Below, piece after piece: positions 22,582 through 30,439 of a DNA stretch of 64,000 bases (the first letter of the stretch is position 1; each line of letters opens with the position of its first letter). Source of the DNA: CAWFXC01 sp963819735 (lineage in GTDB: Bacteria > Actinomycetota > Acidimicrobiia > IMCC26256 > DASPTH01); NCBI GenBank assembly GCA_963819735.1, contig CAWFXC010000004.1, forward strand, positions 124,001-188,000, given 5' to 3'. The notes beneath the pieces were generated by a model, which saw only the letters and a program-made list of their open reading frames with translations, made no database searches and was not told the origin of the DNA. A program made the translations under genes and the position numbers.

Positions 22582-23478
22582 ATGTCCACTAAAGGTCCAC
22601 CTCAGAGCGTCGCATGGAAGGTGCCTGCGAAGGTCCTTCTCGAGGGCGAGCAGATCCACTGGTGGTGGAGCGCGCCCGGGAAGCAAGTGCGGGTGAAGCG
22701 GCCTGCTCCTTCGCTGCTTGCTCAGTTCATCGCTCTCGATGGTGACGAGGTGCCAGCGAGAGAGATCGCTGCGTTCGCACGTCGCTGGGGTGTTCTGACT
22801 GCAACAGGCGATCCCTACCCAGGCCCGAACGAAGGCTCGGAACCGATCGCCGCGTGGCGACTTCATGCCCGAGAGGCCCGCGCGTGTCGGTCGATCATCG
22901 ACGCTCTGACCCGCGGCAAGCTGACATCCGCGGATGACTGGGCGCGGTTCGGGAGCGTGGTCGCCGAGTTCGAGGAACGTGTCAGCTGGGTGGATGACGA
23001 CGGTGACGGACTGTTCGATCTCGTCCGTATCTATGACAGTGCGAGCCAGCTGCCTCACGAGAACACCGAGAGCTACTTGGCGCGGCTCGAGGACCGAAGT
23101 GTGTCGAAGATCCGCCTCGAGAGCGGCCAGCTTGGAACCGACCGCAACGCACTCCTCGCCTTCCTCAATGCCTGGTTGGCGTCGGCGCGCTTCGATGTTC
23201 GTGTCGACTGGGAAGGCGCCGGTCCGTCTCTTCGCATGGATCCGCGGAGCCTGTTCGGCGCGATCGGCTATCAGCTATCGACGCTGCTCGGAGCGAACGG
23301 CCGGCTACGGATCTGCAAGGCCGACGATTGCGATGTCGCCTTCGCTCCGACCGGCAGGCAGCTCTACTGCGCGGCCCATCCAGGCGAGGCGCATCGGGTC
23401 GCAAATCTCAAGTGGAAAAGGGCGTCCATCCCGCGTCCATCCCGCGGAAATCCCGCGCGCACGTCCGAAAAGGCCTGA
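22582..23478 (+). CDS. hypothetical protein with C-terminal zinc-ribbon-like motif
   Basis: A 298-residue protein divergent from the replication operon. The body is unrecognised, mixed alpha/beta and acidic. The C-terminal part has I-C-K-A-D-D-C-D-V-A-F, then R-Q-L-Y-C-A-A-H and H-R-V-A-N-L-K-W-K-R. This is close to the CGNR-type zinc motif of actinobacterial regulators, though without the CGNR word itself. The last codons overlap the right-end integrase repeats. Its position next to the early HTH gene suggests a regulator, perhaps the element's repressor. Confidence 0.75.
   Translation: MSTKGPPQSVAWKVPAKVLLEGEQIHWWWSAPGKQVRVKRPAPSLLAQFIALDGDEVPAREIAAFARRWGVLTATGDPYPGPNEGSEPIAAWRLHAREARACRSIIDALTRGKLTSADDWARFGSVVAEFEERVSWVDDDGDGLFDLVRIYDSASQLPHENTESYLARLEDRSVSKIRLESGQLGTDRNALLAFLNAWLASARFDVRVDWEGAGPSLRMDPRSLFGAIGYQLSTLLGANGRLRICKADDCDVAFAPTGRQLYCAAHPGEAHRVANLKWKRASIPRPSRGNPARTSEKA
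23429..23446. repeat. right arm-type site (18 bp repeat shared with left end)
   Basis: This copy is identical to 8424-8441 and 113 bp from the attR core. It is embedded in near-tandem 11 bp units (GCGTCCATCCC twice, then GCGGAAATCCC) from about 23422. Several adjacent arm sites on one side are typical of lambda-type attP structure. Confidence 0.5.
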
Positions 23479-23556
23479 ACGGCTCCGAACGCTATTCCAC
23501 GTTTCCGCAGGTCAGAGCAGCTTTTGCGAACGGCGGCGGATGGCTGCGAACGCTCT

Positions 23557-24288
23557 TTACTCTTCCCAGCGGAACCAGCGGATCGCCGCCAACGGCGCGG
23601 CGATGGCCCAGATCACCAGCACCACCAGCTCGCCGGTCGGGAACGACGTGCCGGCGGTGAGCACCGCGCGCACGGTCTCCGACAGCGCCGCCGCCGGGAG
23701 CGCCTTGGCGAAGTCCTGCACCGCGGTGGGCAACTTGGCCAGCGGGTACGCCATGCCGCCGAGGAACAGCAGCACCAGGAACAGGCCGTTCGCCACCGCG
23801 AGGTTGGCCTCGGCCCGCAGCGTGCCCGCCAGGAGCATGCCGATGCCGGCGAACGCGACTGTGCCGATGAGGAGCAGGACCACCGCGATCACCACCCGGC
23901 CCGACGTGCTCCAGCCGAGCGCGATCCCGGTGAGGACGATGGCGAGGGTCTGCACGAGCTCGAGCGCGAGCACGTTGAGCGTCTTGGCGCCGAGCAGCCC
24001 GGCGCGCGACAACGGGGTCGAACCCAGCCGCTTCAGCACGCCGTAGCGGCGCTCGTAGCCGGTGGCGATCCCGAGGCTCACCATCGCGCTCGACATCACC
24101 GCGAGCGCGAGCACCCCCGGTACCAGGAAGTCGACCGGGTCCTTGTAGCTGGTGTTGACCGCGTCGACCTTGGAGAAGAACACCAGGATGCCGAGCGGGA
24201 TCACCATGGTCACGAGCAGGCTCTCGCCCCGCCGGACGGTGAGCAGCATCTCGATGCGGGTCTGGGCGGCGACCGCCTTGGCCCTCAC
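23557..24288 (-). CDS. ABC-2 type transporter permease
   Basis: A 243-residue membrane protein with about six hydrophobic helices, including V-P-G-V-L-A-L-A-V-M-S-S-A-M-V-S-L-G near residue 50 and L-F-L-V-L-L-F-L-G-G-M-A-Y-P-L near 175. It is the exporter partner of the ATPase, whose stop overlaps its GTG by 4 nt. Its last codons (R-W-F-R-W-E-E) are the att core. The present stop is TAA contributed by the element; the flank at attL shows the original TGA. The substrate is unknown; such pairs export drugs or lipids. Confidence 0.9.
   Translation of the reverse strand: MRAKAVAAQTRIEMLLTVRRGESLLVTMVIPLGILVFFSKVDAVNTSYKDPVDFLVPGVLALAVMSSAMVSLGIATGYERRYGVLKRLGSTPLSRAGLLGAKTLNVLALELVQTLAIVLTGIALGWSTSGRVVIAVVLLLIGTVAFAGIGMLLAGTLRAEANLAVANGLFLVLLFLGGMAYPLAKLPTAVQDFAKALPAAALSETVRAVLTAGTSFPTGELVVLVIWAIAAPLAAIRWFRWEE
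23559..23580. repeat. attR core (22 bp direct repeat)
   Basis: Second copy of the 8369-8390 repeat, inside the 3' end of the ABC permease gene. The bases just outside are TTT on the element side and GATC on the host side. It marks the right junction of the integrated element. Confidence 0.88.
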
Positions 24289-25214
24289 GAGTGCCCCTCG
24301 CTGGTGAGCCGTAGGAACACGTCTTCGAGCGAACGGCGCCCGGCCCGCAACTCGCTCAGCAGCACGCCCTGATCGCAGAGCCACGCGGTGAGCGCGGCGA
24401 CCAGCTTCGGGGTGGCGGTGACCTCGACCAGATAGTCGCCCGGTCGGAGCTCGCGCACGTCGGTGGATGGGAGACCGAGCGTCGACGCGAGCGCGCCGAC
24501 GTCGAGGCCGGGCACCGCGGAGAACGTGGTCTCGTCGGCCGCCGCACGCGCGGTCAGCTCGACCGGTGAATCGCACGCGACCAGGCGGCCGTGATCGATG
24601 ATCCCGACCCGGTCGCAGAGGTGCTCCGCCTCGTCCATCGCGTGCGTGGTGAGGACCACGGTCACCCCGCGATCGCGCAGCTCGCGGATCATCTTCCACG
24701 TGGTGGCGCGGGCGTGCGGGTCCATCCCCGCGGTCGGCTCGTCGAGGAACACCAGCGACGGTCGCCCGATCAGCGCGAGCGCGAGCGACAACCGCTGTTG
24801 CTGACCGCCCGACATCCGGCGCACCAACGTGCGACGCGAATCGTCGAGGCCGACGAGTTGCAGGAGGCGCTCGGGATCGTCGGGGTCTTCGTAGTAGGAG
24901 GCGAAGAGCTGGAGCGCCTCGAGCGGGCGGACGCCGGGGTAGAGGCCGCCGTCCTGCAGCATCACGCCGATCTTGGGGCGGAGCGTCGAGCCGTCCCGCC
25001 AGGGGTCGACCCCCAGCACCCGCACCTCGCCCTTGTCGGCCTGGCGATACCCCTCGAGGATCTCCACCGTGGTCGTCTTGCCCGCCCCGTTGGGCCCGAG
25101 CAGACCGAACACCTCGCCCACCTCGATCGTGAGCGTGAGTCCGTCGACCGCGCGCGTCACGCCGTAGCGCTTCTCGAGCGCGGCGACTTCGATCGCGTGC
25201 GCCGGAGAGTCCAC
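24285..25214 (-). CDS. ABC transporter ATP-binding protein
   Basis: A 309-residue DrrA-type ATPase. Walker A is G-P-N-G-A-G-K-T-T (about 41-49), Q-loop V-M-L-Q-D, signature M-S-G-G-Q-Q-Q-R, Walker B L-V-F-L-D-E-P-T and switch H in T-T-H-A-M-D-E-A. A C-terminal domain of about 85 residues is present, as in daunorubicin-resistance-type exporters. It powers the adjacent ABC-2 permease. Single operon of two genes, ATPase first. Confidence 0.93.
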   Translation of the reverse strand: MDSPAHAIEVAALEKRYGVTRAVDGLTLTIEVGEVFGLLGPNGAGKTTTVEILEGYRQADKGEVRVLGVDPWRDGSTLRPKIGVMLQDGGLYPGVRPLEALQLFASYYEDPDDPERLLQLVGLDDSRRTLVRRMSGGQQQRLSLALALIGRPSLVFLDEPTAGMDPHARATTWKMIRELRDRGVTVVLTTHAMDEAEHLCDRVGIIDHGRLVACDSPVELTARAAADETTFSAVPGLDVGALASTLGLPSTDVRELRPGDYLVEVTATPKLVAALTAWLCDQGVLLSELRAGRRSLEDVFLRLTSEGHS

Positions 25215-25273
25215 CGTTGCCGGAGCCTAGCGACGTCGAGGGAGCGGGGCGGGCTCGGGACGAACTCGCCGGG

Positions 25274-26371
25274 TCAGCGGTCCCGCCAAGCCACGAAGCG
25301 CGCGAGATCGGTGAGCGCAGCGCGGGAATCGCCGGTGATCGGCGCATCGGCTAGGGCGGCCAGGGCCTGTTCCACCAGCGCGGCGATCGACTGTTCGACG
25401 TCGGCGACGGCCCCACTGGCGGTGAGCAGTTGCTGCACCGCGCGCACGGTCTCGTCGTCGAGCGCAGCATCCGGCGTTCCGTCGACGGTGCGGGCACTGA
25501 TCTCGTCGAGCACCGACTCCACCTCGGGGTCGCGGGCGACGGCGGCCGCGATCAGGGGCGTGAGCTTGCCCTCGCGCAGGTCGTCGCCCACCGGCTTGCC
25601 GGTGACCGCCGGATCGCCGAACACCCCGAGGAGGTCGTCGCGGAGTTGGAATGCCTGGCCGAGGGGCACGCCGAACGCACTGAACGGGTCTGCGAGATCG
25701 TCGAGCCGACCGGCCAACGCCACTCCGAGGTGGAGCGGGCGCTCGACCGTGTACTTCCCGGATTTGTACCGTTCGATCAGCTCCGCCCGCGACCGGTCGC
25801 GGCTGCCCCCCGCGGTGCCGGCGAGATCGAGGAACTGCCCGACGCACAACTCGATCCGCATCTCGTCGAACACCGGCCGGGCCGCGGCGGGCGCGGCGGC
25901 GAACAAGCGGTCGGAGTAGACGAAGGCGAAGTCGCCGACCAGGATCGCCGCGCCCTCGCCGTAGCGACGGGCCTCCCCCCGGCCTCCCGCGGCCCGGTGT
26001 TCGTCGGCGAAGCGTTCGTGGACCGCGGGAACGCCGCGCCGCATGCCCGAGCCGTCCATGATGTCGTCGTGGATCAGCGCGAACGCGTGGAGCAGCTCGA
26101 GTGCGGCGCCGACGTCGACCACCACCGGATCCTCGGGGTCGCCCCCGGCGCCGACGAAGGCCCAGTAGCAGAACGACGGTCGCAACCGCTTGCCGCCCGC
26201 GGTGACGAGATCGCGCAGGGCGGTCAAGGGTTCGATCAGCGTGGCGTCGACGGTGCGCCACCGGGCCATCTCGGCGTCGAGCAGGCTCGACACGCGCGCC
26301 TCGGCGCGGCGGCCGAACTGCAACGCGCCGGCGGGGAGCGGCAGGGCACGCCCGGACGCCCGTGTCTCCAT
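25274..26371 (-). CDS. polyprenyl (geranylgeranyl-type) diphosphate synthase
   Basis: A 365-residue trans-prenyltransferase that chain-extends isoprenoid diphosphates. The first Asp-rich motif D-D-I-M-D is at 102-106 (L-I-H-D-D-I-M-D-G-S-G-M-R-R-G) and the second D-D-L-L-G-V-F-G-D at 245-253. G-G-K-R-L-R-P near residue 60 binds isopentenyl diphosphate. The residues before the first motif (H-A-F-A-L) would set chain length, but I cannot predict it. The ATG is at 26369-26371. The product could feed carotenoid, quinone or lipid pathways. Confidence 0.92.
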   Translation of the reverse strand: METRASGRALPLPAGALQFGRRAEARVSSLLDAEMARWRTVDATLIEPLTALRDLVTAGGKRLRPSFCYWAFVGAGGDPEDPVVVDVGAALELLHAFALIHDDIMDGSGMRRGVPAVHERFADEHRAAGGRGEARRYGEGAAILVGDFAFVYSDRLFAAAPAAARPVFDEMRIELCVGQFLDLAGTAGGSRDRSRAELIERYKSGKYTVERPLHLGVALAGRLDDLADPFSAFGVPLGQAFQLRDDLLGVFGDPAVTGKPVGDDLREGKLTPLIAAAVARDPEVESVLDEISARTVDGTPDAALDDETVRAVQQLLTASGAVADVEQSIAALVEQALAALADAPITGDSRAALTDLARFVAWRDR

Positions 26372-26497
26372 CGCATCGGATGCTAGGGGCGCGGGTCGGA
26401 GGCGCTGGTATCGCCGGCGCCGTCGGCCCCGAGATCGACGGGTCGTCCGCACGCGCCGAGCCGAGGAGTCTCGGGGTCGTGGGTAGCATCCGCGCCG

Positions 26498-26941
26498 ATG
26501 GCCGAATTCCTCTCCGCGCGGTGGATCGACGAGCTCGACACCGCCGCCCAACAGTTGGAGGGGCTCGGTGCGCTCGACGGCCCGCTGGTGGTCGAGCAGG
26601 TGGTGCGGGATGTGGTGGGGTACTCGCCCGGTGGCCCGGGGCAGCACGGCGAGGTGCGCTATCAGGTGCAGCTCGAGCCGGGTGGGGCGCGGGTGGTGGC
26701 CGGCGGCGACGCGGTGGCCGACCTCGTGCTGGTCACCGACTACGCGACCGCCCGCAGATTGCACGTGGGCGCGACGCGGGCCCAGGACGCGCTCGCCGCG
26801 GGCCGGCTCAAGATCCGTGGCGCGCCGGAGACCCTGGCCCAACGCGGCGAATTGCTGGCCGCGCTGGATGAGGCGTTCGCGCCGGTACGCGCCCGCACGA
26901 CGTTCGCCGACGACGGGGAGTCGCCTCCAGCCGGGCAGTAG
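26498..26941 (+). CDS. SCP2 sterol-binding domain protein
   Basis: A 147-residue single-domain protein. The central sheet and helices read G-E-V-R-Y-Q-V-Q-L-E-P-G-G-A-R-V-V-A-G, D-L-V-L-V-T-D-Y-A-T-A, then G-R-L-K-I-R-G-A-P-E-T-L, the usual SCP2 end. Such proteins bind sterols or fatty acyl groups and often act with lipid enzymes. ATG 26498 lies 126 nt from the divergent prenyl synthase. The downstream gene follows its stop at once. Confidence 0.85.
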   Translation: MAEFLSARWIDELDTAAQQLEGLGALDGPLVVEQVVRDVVGYSPGGPGQHGEVRYQVQLEPGGARVVAGGDAVADLVLVTDYATARRLHVGATRAQDALAAGRLKIRGAPETLAQRGELLAALDEAFAPVRARTTFADDGESPPAGQ

Positions 26942-26942
26942 C

Positions 26943-27737
26943 GTGAGCGCGATGCAGCCCTTCGAGCGACTGAGGGCCATCGCCCGCCACGGGGGCGACG
27001 ACCGCATGCTGGTGGCCGAAGCGGCCGACTGCCTCGGGGAGTTCGACGACGATCCCGCCGCGCTCGTGGTGACCTGCCGCCGGCTCCTGCACCACCATCC
27101 CGAGCGGGCGCCGCTCTGGTGGCTGTGCGCCCGCGTGCTCGCGGCGCCCGAACCGTCGGAAGCGGCGTGGGACGCCGAGGCTTTGGTGCGCGACGACCGG
27201 ACGCCGGGCCGGTTGGCCGCGCTGCTCCCGTTTCCGCATGACCACCCGATCGCGGTCCTCGGATGGCCCGACATCGCCGGTACCGCGCTGGCGTCGCGCC
27301 CCGACCTCGAGGTGCTGGTGGTGCGCAGCAATCACGACGACGAGCGCTGGCGCATGCGATTGGCGCGCAGCGACGCGTCGGCCCGCCCGGTCGACGTGAT
27401 GGAAGCGGTCGCGCTCGAGCCCTCACACGTGCTGGTGGAGGTGACTGCGGCGAGTCCCACCGAGGTGCTCGTGGCCGACGGCACGTCGGCGCTGATCGCC
27501 GATCTCGCCAAGCCGGCGCGGCAGGTCTGGTTGGTCGCGGGCGTCGGGCGGGTCCTGCCGGACCGGCTCTTCCAGGCGATGTTGCGCAGCCTCGACCCGC
27601 CCGAGGATCACGGGTTGGAGCTGCTCGACGTGCAGATCGCCGACCGGATCGCCGGGCCGACCGGCCTCGAGCGGCCCGAGAACCTGCGGCGTCGCATCGA
27701 CTGCCCCGTCGCGCCCGAACTGCTCCGCATCGGCTGA
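26943..27737 (+). CDS. conserved hypothetical protein
   Basis: A 264-residue protein starting at GTG 26943, one base past the SCP2 stop (ATG 26952 is the alternative). The N-terminal part is helical and repeat-like (L-V-V-T-C-R-R-L-L-H-H-H-P, W-W-L-C-A-R-V-L-A). The second half is alpha/beta with V-L-V-E-V-T-A-A-S-P-T-E-V-L-V-A-D-G and V-W-L-V-A-G-V-G-R-V-L-P, vaguely like the Rossmann-type core of eIF-2B-like proteins. I do not assign a function. Likely co-transcribed with the SCP2 gene. Confidence 0.75.
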   Translation: MSAMQPFERLRAIARHGGDDRMLVAEAADCLGEFDDDPAALVVTCRRLLHHHPERAPLWWLCARVLAAPEPSEAAWDAEALVRDDRTPGRLAALLPFPHDHPIAVLGWPDIAGTALASRPDLEVLVVRSNHDDERWRMRLARSDASARPVDVMEAVALEPSHVLVEVTAASPTEVLVADGTSALIADLAKPARQVWLVAGVGRVLPDRLFQAMLRSLDPPEDHGLELLDVQIADRIAGPTGLERPENLRRRIDCPVAPELLRIG

Positions 27738-27778
27738 GTTCCGGGTCCGGAGCTCGGCGCCCGCTTCACGTCACGGGT

Positions 27779-28243
27779 TCAGGGCAGGAGTTCGGGGCGG
27801 TCGGGATCGTCGGGGTGGTCGGGTCGCCGGTTCGGGGGCGGGCCGAGGTCGTAGTACTCCCCCGTCGGGCGAACGACCCCCCGCTGCGCGCGCACGACGA
27901 AGCGACGCCCGAGCATCGCCCGCACTCCCCGGCGGGCGAACGGGATCAGGAGCAGCAGCCCGAACACATCGGTGACGAAGCCGGGGACGAGGAGCAGGAA
28001 ACCGGCGACGGCGAGCAGCGCGCCGTCGACCATCGGGCCGGTCGGGATGCGTCCGGCGTCGAGCTCGGCCCGCATGCGGGCCAGGGTGCCGACGCCCTGG
28101 CGCTTCACCAGCCATGCGCCGCAGATCGAGATCGCCAGCATCAACGCCAGGGTGTTGAGCACGCCGATCCACTGCACCACCTGGAGGAAGACCGCGATCT
28201 CCACCAGCGGCCAGAGCACCAACAGCAGGATGACGACGAACAC
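27779..28243 (-). CDS. fxsA: FxsA-family membrane protein
   Basis: A 154-residue inner-membrane protein: P-L-V-E-I-A-V-F-L-Q-V near the start, A-W-L-V-K-R-Q-G mid-protein, then G-A-L-L-A-V-A-G-F-L-L-L-V-P-G-F-V-T-D, the FxsA signature. About three to four helices with a charged tail. In E. coli FxsA counteracts F-plasmid exclusion of phage T7; its host role is unknown. It converges on the hypothetical gene ending at 27737. Confidence 0.9.
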   Translation of the reverse strand: MFVVILLLVLWPLVEIAVFLQVVQWIGVLNTLALMLAISICGAWLVKRQGVGTLARMRAELDAGRIPTGPMVDGALLAVAGFLLLVPGFVTDVFGLLLLIPFARRGVRAMLGRRFVVRAQRGVVRPTGEYYDLGPPPNRRPDHPDDPDRPELLP

Positions 28244-28322
28244 GACTCCAGGCTATGAGCCCGACCGCACCGGTGAACAGGCGACTTCCCGCCGTGCGCG
28301 CATCGACGCGTCGGTCGTGGCC

Positions 28323-29519
28323 TCAGGCCTCCAACGCGAGGGGCATGACCACCGCGTCGCCGGTACCGGCCGGTTCCCCGGTGAGCGCGGCGGCCTCGCC
28401 GTCGGACGCCTGGCGACGCCGAACCGTCTCGATCTTGTCGAGCTCGCGTTCGAGCTGGCGCTTGCGGGTGCCCTCGAGCTCTTCGAACGCGTTCCCGGCC
28501 GTCTTCAGGCTGCGGCCGACCTTGTCCATCTGCTCGACGAACCGGTCCCACTGCTTCTGGAACCCCTGGAGCATCCCCAGGATCTCCTGCGAGGTCTGGC
28601 TCAGGCGGAAGTTGTCGACCGCCTGCCGGATCACTGCGAGCACGGCGAACAGGGTGAGCGGAGAGCAGAAGATCACCTTCTTGCTCAGCGCGTCGTCGAG
28701 GATCGACCGGTCCTGCTCCTGGATGAACGCGTAGACCTGCTCGTTGGGGATGAAGAGCAAGACGCAGTCGACGGTGTTGGTACCCGCGTCGACGTAGTCG
28801 CGGCTCGTGACCTCCTTCAGGCGCAGGCGCACGTCCTTCAGGAACTCCTTGCGCAGGCGCTCGCGTTCGACGTCGGACCCCGCGTCGAGGTAGCGCATGT
28901 AGTTGTTGAGCGGGAACTTGACGTCCATGTGCAGGCAGAGGCCCTGTGGGAGCAGGAACGTGTAGTCGGGGATGCCGCCCGACCCCGCGATGGCCTGCCG
29001 CTTGCGGTAGTTGACGCCGTCGATGAAGCCGGCGAGTCGGAGGACGTCTTCGGCCATGCGCTCGCCCCACTGACCGCGCGCGGTGGTGCTCGACAGTGCT
29101 TCGCGCAGGGATTGCGTGGTCTCGGCGAGCACCTGCGTGTGCCGGCCCGCTTCCCGCAGTTGGCTGGTGAGCTCGCCGGTGTGCTCGCGCCGTTCGGCCT
29201 CGACGTCGTGCAGCAGACCGGTGAGCTTCGCCAGCTCGGCCCGCATGTTGCCCACCTGCTGGTCGATCAGCGTCTTCTTGCCCTCGAGTTCCTGGCTGCC
29301 GAGGCGGCGCTCGGCGTCCATCATCTCCTGGTTCATGCGGACGAGTTGCTGCACCGCACTGTTCATCGCGGCGCGCTCGGCCGCGGCGCGTTCCTGCGAC
29401 GCGGCCCGGAGCACGTCTTCGAGCGGCACCGGGGCCTCGGCCGGTTCCCGGCGCACGACGACGAGCGCGCCCACCAACACCACGACTGCCACCACCAACA
29501 GGACCACGACGAACTCCAT
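28323..29519 (-). CDS. rmuC: DNA recombination protein RmuC
   Basis: A 398-residue protein with an N-terminal membrane anchor (residues 2-24), a long coiled coil (about 40-150) and the RmuC nuclease-like core. In the core, R-G-Q-W-G-E-R-M-A-E-D-V-L-R is followed by P-D-Y-T-F-L-L-P, H-M-D-V-K-F-P-L and N-Y-M-R-Y. RmuC limits inversions at short repeats. The start was placed at ATG 29517-29519, which puts the hydrophobic helix at the N-terminus. Confidence 0.93.
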   Translation of the reverse strand: MEFVVVLLVVAVVVLVGALVVVRREPAEAPVPLEDVLRAASQERAAAERAAMNSAVQQLVRMNQEMMDAERRLGSQELEGKKTLIDQQVGNMRAELAKLTGLLHDVEAERREHTGELTSQLREAGRHTQVLAETTQSLREALSSTTARGQWGERMAEDVLRLAGFIDGVNYRKRQAIAGSGGIPDYTFLLPQGLCLHMDVKFPLNNYMRYLDAGSDVERERLRKEFLKDVRLRLKEVTSRDYVDAGTNTVDCVLLFIPNEQVYAFIQEQDRSILDDALSKKVIFCSPLTLFAVLAVIRQAVDNFRLSQTSQEILGMLQGFQKQWDRFVEQMDKVGRSLKTAGNAFEELEGTRKRQLERELDKIETVRRRQASDGEAAALTGEPAGTGDAVVMPLALEA

Positions 29520-29612
29520 GGCCTCGACGGTAAACCGGGGGTGTGACACTCACGCGTATACCCCCTGACCTGCGGTGATCAGGCGGCGGAGTCCCGGCCC
29601 AGGACCCCGCGG

Positions 29613-30437
29613 TCAGCCGGACTGCAGGTGGTCGAGCAGGAGCGAATTCAGCGCGTCCGGGGCGTCCTCGGGGATCCAGTGGCTCACGCCCTCGAGCACC
29701 TCGAAGCGGTACGGGCCGTCGACCTCGGCGGCCGAGCCCTCGGCCGCTTCCCGCCCGAGCGCGACGTCGTCGGTGGACCACACGTACATCGTCGGCGTCG
29801 TGATCGACCCGACCTCGGCCGTGAAGTCGTTGGCCCGGTACCAGTTCAGGCCACCGGTGAGCGCGGCGCCGTCGCGGAACACCCGCAGGTACTCGGCGAG
29901 CGCGTCGGGTGAGTGCCCGCCGTACGCGGCGCGCAACATCGCCGCGTCGTTGTCGAGGAATGCCGCCTCGGCCGCCGGGGTGCGGAAGAGGGTCATGTAG
30001 CTCGACCGGTCGGCCTGGTCGCCGCCGCGGCCGATCGCCCGGGCGAACGGCTTCGGGTGCGGGGTCGACACGACCGTGAGCGTGCGCAGCCGGTCGCCGG
30101 CGCGCCCGCCCGCGTACCAGGCGACGAAGCCGCCCCAGTCGTGGCCGACGAGATCGAAGCGCTCGGCGCCCAGCGCGTCGGCGAACCCGAACGCGTCGTC
30201 GACCAGGCGATCGACCCGGTAGTCGTCGACCGCGACCGGACGCGCGCCGGGCGTGTACCCGCGCTGGTCGGGCGCGACGGCCCGGTAGCCCGCAGCCGCC
30301 AACGCCGGCAACTGGGCCCGCCACTCGTACGACGTCTCCGGGAACCCGTGGAGCAGCAGCACGAGTGGACCGTCGGACGGCCCGTCGGCGCGTGCGGTGT
30401 ACGTGTACGGGCCAACCGTGAGTTCCAACGACTCCAT
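29613..30437 (-). CDS. alpha/beta hydrolase (epoxide-hydrolase-like)
   Basis: A 274-residue hydrolase. Oxyanion segment is L-L-H-G-F-P-E-T-S-Y-E-W, nucleophile elbow V-G-H-D-W-G-G (Asp as nucleophile, as in epoxide hydrolases and haloalkane dehalogenases), and the final His in G-V-S-H-W-I-P-E. A cap region lies between. The Asp nucleophile argues against an esterase. It overlaps no neighbour; the exonuclease gene lies 2 nt upstream on the same strand. Confidence 0.88.
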   Translation of the reverse strand: MESLELTVGPYTYTARADGPSDGPLVLLLHGFPETSYEWRAQLPALAAAGYRAVAPDQRGYTPGARPVAVDDYRVDRLVDDAFGFADALGAERFDLVGHDWGGFVAWYAGGRAGDRLRTLTVVSTPHPKPFARAIGRGGDQADRSSYMTLFRTPAAEAAFLDNDAAMLRAAYGGHSPDALAEYLRVFRDGAALTGGLNWYRANDFTAEVGSITTPTMYVWSTDDVALGREAAEGSAAEVDGPYRFEVLEGVSHWIPEDAPDALNSLLLDHLQSG

Positions 30438-30439
30438 AC

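Larger units (their letters stand above)
8369..23580. mobile_element. 15.2 kb integrase-carrying phage-satellite-like element
   Basis: Bounded by the 22 bp att repeat. It carries a tyrosine integrase at its left end, a small Xis-like protein, a WhiB-like regulator and a cargo block. A long leftward operon encodes HTH, RepA-like ATPase, RusA-like, SWIM-type, HNH, prohead protease, TerS and TerL proteins. It encodes DNA replication, cutting and packaging functions but no visible portal, capsid, tail or lysis gene. Size and content fit phage-inducible-island-type satellites and recall the small phiRv1/phiRv2-like elements of mycobacteria, as an analogy from memory and not from a comparison. A defective prophage is the alternative. 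Confidence 0.85.

Noticed and set aside
22582..23058. Minus-strand extension of the frame ending at 22096
   Set aside because: It runs antisense through the zinc-motif gene and over the HTH gene in another frame. Only the last codons near 22096 might be coding.
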